Source: Clostridium sp. CAG:780 (GTDB lineage Bacteria > Bacillota > Clostridia > TANB77 > CAG-508). From it: a stretch of DNA of 5,102 bases. Both the position numbers and the translations under genes were made by a program. Below the pieces are notes generated by a model. It was not told the DNA's origin, did not search any database, and saw only the letters and a list, made by a program, of their open reading frames with translations. Shown here piece by piece: positions 1-5,102 of the stretch; within the stretch, counting starts at the first letter, position 1, and each line of letters starts with the position of its first letter. Where the stretch lies: positions 1-5,102 of the forward strand of contig HF994443.1 in assembly GCA_000434195.1 (NCBI GenBank), read 5' to 3'.

Positions 1-1761
1 ATAACAAAAGACGAAATAAGTCCATCTTATATAGATTTTTCAAATCCAAAGCATATAGAAATAGAAGATAAATACGCTGCATCCTTACTGATAGTGGACT
101 TTTACAGAGAACAACGTGAATTAATTTTCAAAACAATTATCGATGTAAATGTTAACATAAACATGTCAATGTTTTATGAAAAGAAAGATACATATAAAAT
201 ATTAAAGGACTTAACATATAATATTGGTAATGTTTCAGTTGATTTAGAAAATAGTAACAAAAATAGACAGGATATAGATTTAGTAGAATTTACATATGAC
301 GATGCAAAATATATTAGGAGACAATTACAAATAGAAAATGAAGATTTTTATTTTTTGTATGTATATATAACAACATATGCAGAAAATTTAAAAGAATTAA
401 AAAATAATATTGAAAAAATAGAAGGAATATTACAAAGTAAAGGAATAAAAACGAAAAAAGCATATTTTAGACAAGAGCAAGCATTTATTTCAACATTGCC
501 ATTGATGATTAATCATAAAGATGTAAAAGAAGCGACAAGAAGAAATATATTAACAAATGGCTTAGTTGCAACATATCCTTTTATATCATCATCTATTTTT
601 GATAAAAAAGGAATATTAATCGGAAAAAATATTTATAATAATTCATTAATTTTTATAGATAGATATAATGAAAATAAATATAAAAATGCAAATATGTGTG
701 TGTTTGGAACAAGCGGAGCAGGCAAATCTTATTATATAAAATTAAATATACTAAGATACAGGCTTTTGGGAATCAGTCAATATATAATAGATCCAGAAAG
801 AGAATATACAAATTTGGCTAATGCGCTGAAAGGAACACTTTTAAAAATAGGACCAAATTCAGATACATATATTAATATTTTTGATATTAGAAGAGAAAGC
901 ATAGAAAATGGAGAAAAGGGATTTTTAGCAAGTAAAATTATTAAATTAATTGGATTTTTTAACTTGATTTTTGGAGAATTAAATGAAGAAGAAAAAGGAT
1001 TAATTGAAGAAAAGATAATTATTACTTATAAGAAAAAAGGAATTAATTTTAATGATAAAACATTATATAAAAATATTGATAAAAAAATATTTAAAAATTC
1101 ACAAGATATGCCTTTATTAGAGGACTTTTATAATGAACTAGGAAAAGATGAGAGAACAAAAAAATTCCAAATAAAATTAATTCCATTTGTAAAAGGGTCA
1201 TTAAGCTTTTTTAATAATTATACAAATGTAAAAATAAATAATAAATTAATTGTAGCAGATGTATATGAATTAGGAGAAGAAAATTTAAAATATGGAATGT
1301 ATCTTTTTACTGAATTGTTCTGGGACAAGATTAAAGAAAATAGAAAAGAAAAAAAGGCTATATATTTAGATGAAATTTGGAGATTAATTGGAGTAACATC
1401 AAATAAAGAAGTTGCGGGATTTGTGTATAAAATATTTAAAACAATAAGAAAATACGGAGGAAGCGCTGTAGCTGTAACACAGGATATTTCTGATTTATTT
1501 AGTTTAGAAGATGGGAGATTTGGGACAAGTATTTTAAATAATTCAAGTATAAAAAGTTTTTTTGCGCTTGAAGAAGAAAATATTAAAATATTAAAAAAAT
1601 ATTCTAATATTTCAGAAAAAGAGGAAATAGAAATAAAAACACTAAAAAGAGGAGAAGCGCTACTTTTTGTGGGGGATAATCACGTACTAGCAGAAATCAA
1701 AAGTTTTCCATATGAAGATGAAATAATTAATAAGGGAGAGGAGAAAATAAAAAATGAATGA
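1..1761 (+). CDS. VirB4/TraE-family conjugation/type IV secretion ATPase (5' end outside window)
   Basis: This is a cytoplasmic, membrane-associated ATPase of the VirB4/TraE/TrbE family, which energises assembly and substrate transport of type IV secretion (conjugation) channels. The frame is open back to base 1, giving 586 visible codons. The GTG at 94 is therefore probably not the true start, and the residues before it (containing PSYIDF) read like the start of the family's N-terminal domain. Counting from the first visible codon, the Walker A motif GTSGAGKS is at residues 236-243 (bases 706-729), followed by the family-typical DPEREY. Walker B is YLDE with D457 and E458 (1369-1374) followed by IW. 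A candidate arginine finger lies in RKYGG at R483, and a sensor-like VTQD has Q494. All ATPase motifs are intact. VirB4 proteins are commonly 600-800 aa, so only a small N-terminal part is probably missing. No transmembrane segment is obvious. The stop overlaps the next gene by 8 bases, so the two are an operon. The family call is firm; active conjugation is not shown here. Confidence 0.93.
   Translation: MTKDEISPSYIDFSNPKHIEIEDKYAASLLIVDFYREQRELIFKTIIDVNVNINMSMFYEKKDTYKILKDLTYNIGNVSVDLENSNKNRQDIDLVEFTYDDAKYIRRQLQIENEDFYFLYVYITTYAENLKELKNNIEKIEGILQSKGIKTKKAYFRQEQAFISTLPLMINHKDVKEATRRNILTNGLVATYPFISSSIFDKKGILIGKNIYNNSLIFIDRYNENKYKNANMCVFGTSGAGKSYYIKLNILRYRLLGISQYIIDPEREYTNLANALKGTLLKIGPNSDTYINIFDIRRESIENGEKGFLASKIIKLIGFFNLIFGELNEEEKGLIEEKIIITYKKKGINFNDKTLYKNIDKKIFKNSQDMPLLEDFYNELGKDERTKKFQIKLIPFVKGSLSFFNNYTNVKINNKLIVADVYELGEENLKYGMYLFTELFWDKIKENRKEKKAIYLDEIWRLIGVTSNKEVAGFVYKIFKTIRKYGGSAVAVTQDISDLFSLEDGRFGTSILNNSSIKSFFALEEENIKILKKYSNISEKEEIEIKTLKRGEALLFVGDNHVLAEIKSFPYEDEIINKGEEKIKNE
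1737..1743 (+). promoter_or_regulatory. Ribosome binding site for the gene starting at 1754
   Basis: AGAGGAG lies inside the 3' end of the VirB4 gene, 10 bases before the ATG at 1754. The spacing is slightly long but the purine match is good. With the ATGAATGA stop/start overlap, it supports 1754 as a real start coupled to translation of the ATPase. Confidence 0.6.
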
Positions 1762-1873
1762 GCTTTTTGTAGATCAAAATTTAGAAAATAATTTAACAGA
1801 AGAAAAAAAACAGACAAACTTTTTGCAAAGTAATATAGGAAAAGCTGTAAACGCAGGCTTAAATATACGGACT

Positions 1874-1886
1874 TAGGTGTTTATTG
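1874..1886 (+). promoter_or_regulatory. Possible internal restart site (TAG stop, AGGTG, TTG)
   Basis: The stop TAG of the 40-codon upstream frame runs directly into GTG, forming AGGTG (1875-1879), a partial match to the anti-Shine-Dalgarno sequence. TTG follows at 1884, 4 bases after that match. A ribosome ending at 1876 could restart there in the new frame. It may equally be coincidence, because AGG and TGT are ordinary codons (Arg, Cys) in the repaired reading frame. Confidence 0.25.
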
Positions 1887-2465
1887 CCAGACTTAATTGA
1901 AGATGAAATAATAGAAATAAAAGATAGTTTTATAGAAAATGGATTTAAAGAAGGGATAAAAACTGCCGTAGATTCAGCTATTAATTTAGGAAAAAGCGCA
2001 ATGGGAATAGTCACGGGAAGATTTGAAAACGTAAATCAGATGCAGACAGCTGTAAAAACAGGAGGAATAATTGACGGAATATCAAGTGTGCTAAACTATA
2101 CAATTAACAAAATTGTAGACAGAGGAAAAATACCATATAGTGTTGGGAATATTATTAAAAGAGGGAAAAATGCAATATTAAATAATATAACAAAAAATAT
2201 AGAAAATGAATTTGAAAACCAGGTTGACAACATAGAAAAATTAAATAAATACATAGGAAATTGGAAGAATTACTATCAAAATAGAGATTTTGAGGGAATG
2301 CAAAGAGAATATGAAAAAATTAGAGATAAAATAAAAGAAGTTGCCCCAATAGAAAAGACAATAAACAGTGCTAGAGAAGTTCAAAACTTACATAAATTAA
2401 TAAAAAATAATGGACAAAATTTTAATTTAACACAGGATCAACTTGAGCTAGTAAAAGTACTGTAA
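1884..2465 (+). CDS. Hypothetical protein, downstream part of the frameshifted gene (193 aa from TTG)
   Basis: This is the stretch that can still be translated as it stands, about four fifths of the split gene. A TTG at 1884 is preceded by TAGGTG (1874-1879), which could act as a Shine-Dalgarno site and overlaps the TAG ending the upstream fragment, so restart is conceivable. From this TTG, residues 1-60 contain an acidic start (PDLIEDEIIEIKDSF) and a Gly/Ala-rich helical part with GKSAMGIVTGRFENV. The GKS there is not a convincing Walker A. Residues 100-165 are charged and strongly helical, with coiled-coil-like spacing (WKNYYQNRDFEGMQREYEKI). The C-terminus has NNGQNFNLTQDQLELVKVL. There is no hydrophobic segment long enough for a membrane helix and no cysteine motif or catalytic signature I recognise. 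Position directly after VirB4 suggests a role with the transfer machinery, which is an inference only. If the frameshift is an error, the true start is 1754. Confidence 0.6.
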   Translation: MPDLIEDEIIEIKDSFIENGFKEGIKTAVDSAINLGKSAMGIVTGRFENVNQMQTAVKTGGIIDGISSVLNYTINKIVDRGKIPYSVGNIIKRGKNAILNNITKNIENEFENQVDNIEKLNKYIGNWKNYYQNRDFEGMQREYEKIRDKIKEVAPIEKTINSAREVQNLHKLIKNNGQNFNLTQDQLELVKVL

Positions 2466-2502
2466 AAATACCTAAAAAACTAGAAAAAATAGCATTTTTT
2501 AC
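2462..2502 (+). terminator. Weak AT-only hairpin after the transfer-type operon
   Basis: AAAAAAT (2484-2490) and ATTTTTT (2494-2500) form a 7-bp inverted repeat with a 3-base AGC loop. GTAAAAA (2462-2468) and TTTTTAC (2496-2502) offer an alternative 7-bp pairing. Neither has a GC-rich stem, and the T-run is part of the stem rather than after it, so this is at best a weak terminator. Some read-through into gyrA is possible. Confidence 0.25.
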
Positions 2503-2531
2503 TTGCAAAAATTTACGCGTTTTAGTATAAT
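2503..2531 (+). promoter_or_regulatory. Sigma-A promoter of gyrA
   Basis: The -35 box TTGCAA (2503-2508) and a perfect -10 box TATAAT (2526-2531) are separated by exactly 17 bases, the optimal spacing for the housekeeping sigma factor. Transcription would begin near 2537-2540, leaving a leader of about 30 bases, too short for a riboswitch. It explains how gyrA is expressed independently of the unrelated genes upstream. The spacer carries the palindrome ACGCGT (2515-2520). Confidence 0.85.
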
Positions 2532-2554
2532 ACAAGCATAGAGAATTTACAGAA

Positions 2555-2561
2555 AAGAGGT
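2555..2561 (+). promoter_or_regulatory. gyrA ribosome binding site
   Basis: AAGAGGT lies 6 bases before the ATG at 2568, a good Firmicutes Shine-Dalgarno position. It fixes that ATG as the start in preference to the in-frame ATG at residue 22. Confidence 0.8.
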
Positions 2562-2567
2562 AAATAT

Positions 2568-5018
2568 ATGGACTCAAAAGACATAGAAAACAGAGATGGC
2601 AAAATAATAGAAAGAGACATCGAAGCAGAGATGAAAACTGCGTATATTGATTATGCAATGAGTGTAATTGTTTCTAGAGCTTTGCCTGATGTAAGAGACG
2701 GTCTAAAACCAGTACACAGAAGAATTTTATATACGATGTATGAGGATGGATTAACATCTGATAAACCATATAGAAAGTCAGCTACTACTGTTGGTGACGT
2801 GCTTGGTAGATACCATCCACACGGAGATGCTTCAGTATATGATGCAATGGTTAGAATGGCACAAACTTTCTCGCTAAGATATCCATTAGTAGATGGACAT
2901 GGAAACTTTGGATCAATAGATGGAGATGGTGCTGCTGCTTACCGTTACACAGAAGCAAGAATGTCAAAAATAGCAGAAACTATGCTAACAGACATAGAAA
3001 AAAATACAGTAAAATTCATACCAAACTTTGATGATAGACTTCAAGAACCAGCTGTATTACCAGCAAAAATACCAGCATTACTAGTAAATGGATCATCAGG
3101 AATTGCAGTAGGAATGGCAACCAATATTCCGCCACATAACCTAACAGAAGTTATTAATGGAATAATCAAAATAATAGATGAAGATGAAGTAACAGACGAA
3201 CAATTAATGCAAATAATAAAAGGTCCAGACTTCCCAACAGGAGGTGTTATACTAGGAAGAGAAGCAATAAAACAAGCATATACAACAGGTAGAGGAAAAA
3301 TAACAGTAAGAGCAGAAGCAGAAATAGAAGAATCAAGTAATGGAAAACAAAAAATAATTGTTACATCATTACCATACCAAGTAAATAAAGCAAAATTAAT
3401 TGAAAACATTGCTAACCTAGTAAAAGAAAAAAGAATAGAAGGAATAGCTGAACTAAGAGATGAATCTGACAGAGAAAACGCTGTAAGAATTCATATAGGA
3501 TTAAAGAAAGATGCAAATGCAAGAGTTGTACTAAATCAATTATACAAAAATACTCAAATGCAAGATACTTTTGGAATTATAATGTTAGCTCTTGTTGATG
3601 GAGAACCAAAAGTATTAACATTAAGACAATGTTTAGATCATTATATTGATCACAGAAAACATGTAATATTGAGAAGAACGCAATTTGACTTAGATAAAGC
3701 ACTTGCTAGAGCCCATATATTAGAAGGATTAAAAATAGCATTAGACAATATTGATGAGGTAATAAATATAATTAGATCATCATATGACGATGCAAAAGAA
3801 AAATTGATGCAAAGATTTGGTCTTTCTGAGATACAAGCTCAAGCAATTCTAGACATGAGATTAAAAACGCTATCAGGTTTGCAAAGAGAAAAAATAGAAG
3901 ACGAGTATAATGAATTAATGAAATTAATTGCTCATTTAAGAGAAATATTAGGAAGTGAAAAACTAGTATTCCAAGTAATAAAAGAGGAATTAATTGAAGT
4001 TAAAGAAAAATACGGAGATGAAAGACTTACAAAAATAGTTGCAGCAGAAGGAGAGCTAAACGAAGAAGATCTTATAAAAGAAGAGCAAATGGTTGTTGCA
4101 TTTACACACTTTGGTTATATAAAAAGAATGCCAATAGATACATATAAGAGCCAAAGAAGAGGTGGAAAAGGAATAACAGGTATAGCTACAAGAGAAGAAG
4201 ACTTTGTTAAACAAATATTCACAACGTCTACTCATGATACAGTTTTATTCTTTAGTAATAAAGGAAAACTATATAGACTAAGAGGATATGAGATTCCTGA
4301 GGCAGGAAGAACGGCAAAAGGAACAGCAATAGTTAATTTATTAAGCCTAGATGCAGGAGAAAAAATATCAGCAATTATTCCAATTTCTAATTTTGAAGAT
4401 GGCAAATATCTTTTGATGGCAACAAGAAATGGATTAATTAAAAAGACAGCACTACAAGAATATAATTCAACAAGAAAAACAGGATTACTTGCTATTACTT
4501 TAAAAGACGATGATGAACTAATAGATGTAAGATTAACAGATGGAGAAGACAATGTAGTTCTTGTAACAAGCAAAGGTATGTGTATAACATTTGATGAAAA
4601 AGATGTTAGACCTGTTGGAAGATCTGCACAAGGAGTTCTAGGAATAAGACTTGACGAAGATGACTTTGTAATAGGAATGGAGTCAATTCTTGCAGATAAT
4701 AAAAAAGCAACATTGTTAGCAATTACAGAAAATGGATTCGGAAAAAGAACAGAACTTGATGAATATAGAGTACAAAATAGAGGAGGAAAAGGTGTAATAA
4801 CATACAAAATTACTCCAAAAACAGGAAATATAGTAGGAATAAGAGTTACAAACGAAGATGATGATGCAATGCTAATAACAAATTCTGGTACAATAATAAG
4901 AATTAAAGTAAAAGATGTAAGTATTCTAGGAAGAGCTACGCAAGGTGTTACATTAATGAGAACAAGCGAAAATGAAAAAGTGGTAAGCATTGAGACTTTA
5001 GCACCAGAAGAAGAATAA
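2568..5018 (+). CDS. gyrA: DNA gyrase subunit A
   Basis: This is the breakage-reunion subunit of DNA gyrase (A2B2, with GyrB), the cytoplasmic type IIA topoisomerase that introduces negative supercoils using ATP. The 816-aa length is normal for the family. The N-terminal part carries DYAMSVIVSRALPDVRDGL (residues 28-46), YHPHGD (82-87) and the catalytic tyrosine Y127 in RYTEAR. The tower region includes VNGSSGIAVGMATNIPPHNL (173-192). A coiled-coil dimerisation arm covers roughly 360-490, followed by the DNA-wrapping C-terminal domain. That domain holds the canonical GyrA box QRRGGKG at 529-535, and box-like motifs recur at about 580, 633, 684, 736 and 788. The 51-53 residue period indicates six blades. 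The box separates it from ParC. The quinolone-determining region reads GDASVYD, with Ala88 and Ser89 where E. coli has Ser83 and Ala84. The frame is intact, with its own promoter and terminator. gyrB is not directly upstream, unlike in many Firmicutes. Confidence 0.98.
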   Translation: MDSKDIENRDGKIIERDIEAEMKTAYIDYAMSVIVSRALPDVRDGLKPVHRRILYTMYEDGLTSDKPYRKSATTVGDVLGRYHPHGDASVYDAMVRMAQTFSLRYPLVDGHGNFGSIDGDGAAAYRYTEARMSKIAETMLTDIEKNTVKFIPNFDDRLQEPAVLPAKIPALLVNGSSGIAVGMATNIPPHNLTEVINGIIKIIDEDEVTDEQLMQIIKGPDFPTGGVILGREAIKQAYTTGRGKITVRAEAEIEESSNGKQKIIVTSLPYQVNKAKLIENIANLVKEKRIEGIAELRDESDRENAVRIHIGLKKDANARVVLNQLYKNTQMQDTFGIIMLALVDGEPKVLTLRQCLDHYIDHRKHVILRRTQFDLDKALARAHILEGLKIALDNIDEVINIIRSSYDDAKEKLMQRFGLSEIQAQAILDMRLKTLSGLQREKIEDEYNELMKLIAHLREILGSEKLVFQVIKEELIEVKEKYGDERLTKIVAAEGELNEEDLIKEEQMVVAFTHFGYIKRMPIDTYKSQRRGGKGITGIATREEDFVKQIFTTSTHDTVLFFSNKGKLYRLRGYEIPEAGRTAKGTAIVNLLSLDAGEKISAIIPISNFEDGKYLLMATRNGLIKKTALQEYNSTRKTGLLAITLKDDDELIDVRLTDGEDNVVLVTSKGMCITFDEKDVRPVGRSAQGVLGIRLDEDDFVIGMESILADNKKATLLAITENGFGKRTELDEYRVQNRGGKGVITYKITPKTGNIVGIRVTNEDDDAMLITNSGTIIRIKVKDVSILGRATQGVTLMRTSENEKVVSIETLAPEEE

Positions 5019-5027
5019 AACAAAGAG

Positions 5028-5058
5028 AAGAGAGAGTAGATTTTCTACTTTCTTTTTT
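5028..5058 (+). terminator. Intrinsic terminator of gyrA
   Basis: A stem with arms 5028-5040 and 5044-5056 closes on a TTT loop. The innermost pairs GTAGA/TCTAC are perfect, and the outer part is A-T and G-C pairs with a few G-U wobbles. T-rich sequence (TTTTTT at 5053-5058, then CTTATTT) forms the end of the stem and beyond. It begins 9 bases after the gyrA stop, so gyrA probably forms a single-gene transcript. The stem is AT-rich and its strength is moderate. Confidence 0.7.
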
Positions 5059-5059
5059 C

Positions 5060-5090
5060 TTATTTATGGAGAAAAAGGTTACATAAATAA
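5060..5090. repeat. AT-rich 9-bp inverted repeat downstream of gyrA
   Basis: TTATTTATG (5060-5068) and CATAAATAA (5082-5090) are exact reverse complements separated by 13 bases. Only one pair is G-C, so as RNA it would be weak. It could be a secondary transcription-end structure, a protein-binding palindrome for the next gene, or chance in AT-rich DNA. No gene is seen between 5019 and 5102. Confidence 0.4.
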
Positions 5091-5102
5091 AATAGATAAA
5101 AA

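Larger units (their letters stand above)
1754..2465 (+). pseudogene. VirB4-coupled helical protein of unknown function, split by a +1 frameshift
   Basis: The ATG at 1754 overlaps the VirB4 stop and opens a 40-codon frame (start MNELFVDQNL) that ends at TAG 1874-1876. The remainder of the protein continues in another frame to 2465. Frame 1 upstream of the break reads ...NAGLNI; the other frame is open from 1863 and reads GLRCLLPDLIEDEII. Skipping one base, most simply C1868, joins them as NAGLNIGLRCLLPDL with no stop, giving a protein of about 236 aa. The shift must fall between 1863 and 1876, because the downstream frame has a TAA at 1860-1862 and the upstream frame stops at 1874. The joined protein looks helical, charged and soluble, with no signal peptide or transmembrane segment. 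From memory, similar proteins follow VirB4-like genes in gut Clostridia; I could not check this, and no function is known to me. Alternatives are a sequencing or assembly error, or restart at the internal TTG. That the two frames belong to one gene is likely; true inactivation is uncertain. Confidence 0.65.

Noticed and set aside
94..96. GTG at 94 as the VirB4 start
   Set aside because: The frame is open to base 1, the preceding residues fit the family, and no Shine-Dalgarno site lies just before it.
1972..2030. GKS in the hypothetical protein as a P-loop
   Set aside because: The context (LGKSAMG) lacks the GxxxxGK[ST] spacing and there is no Walker B partner.
2422..2658. Minus-strand 78-aa open frame over the gyrA promoter
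   Set aside because: It lies across the gyrA promoter and start on the opposite strand, has low-complexity Leu/Cys/Phe-rich composition from A-rich DNA, and shows no family match or good ribosome binding site.
3041..3409. Minus-strand 122-aa open frame inside gyrA
   Set aside because: It lies wholly antisense to conserved gyrA coding sequence, and its composition simply mirrors gyrA codons.
2568..5018. Identification as parC (topoisomerase IV subunit A)
   Set aside because: The canonical GyrA box QRRGGKG and the complete six-blade C-terminal domain are diagnostic of gyrase.
4232..5023. Minus-strand 263-aa open frame inside gyrA
   Set aside because: It is a long Ser/Leu/Ile-rich shadow caused by stop-poor antisense of GAA/AGA/GAT-rich codons, with no domain recognisable.

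Overview
The window looks like chromosomal DNA from a very AT-rich, low-GC Gram-positive bacterium of the Clostridia/Bacilli type. The reasons are heavy use of A/T-ending codons, AGA for arginine, purine-rich Shine-Dalgarno sites, a textbook sigma-A promoter, and a GyrA with typical Firmicutes wording. The exact genus cannot be read from this sequence.

Bases 1-2465 carry the tail of a plus-strand operon from a conjugation or type IV secretion locus. First is a VirB4/TraE-family ATPase whose 5' end lies outside the window. It overlaps by 8 bases (ATGAATGA) a second gene for a helical, non-membrane protein of unknown function. That second gene is split: its first 38 codons and its last ~198 codons are in different frames, and dropping one base near 1868 restores a continuous ~236-residue protein. 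It is either a broken gene, a sequence error, or a gene whose downstream part is translated by restart at an internal site.

Bases 2466-2567 are a ~100-bp boundary with a weak AT-only hairpin, a strong promoter (TTGCAA, 17 bp, TATAAT) and a ribosome binding site. Bases 2568-5018 hold a complete gyrA (816 aa), identified as gyrase rather than topoisomerase IV by the GyrA box and a six-blade C-terminal domain. An intrinsic terminator follows, and the last ~40 bases show only an AT-rich inverted repeat.

The two halves are functionally unrelated. gyrA has its own promoter and terminator, so it is probably transcribed alone. The usual upstream neighbour, gyrB, is not present; a transfer-type module sits there instead, which makes the boundary at 2466-2502 the most interesting place in the window. 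No relaxase, integrase, transposase, tRNA, CRISPR array or attachment site is visible.
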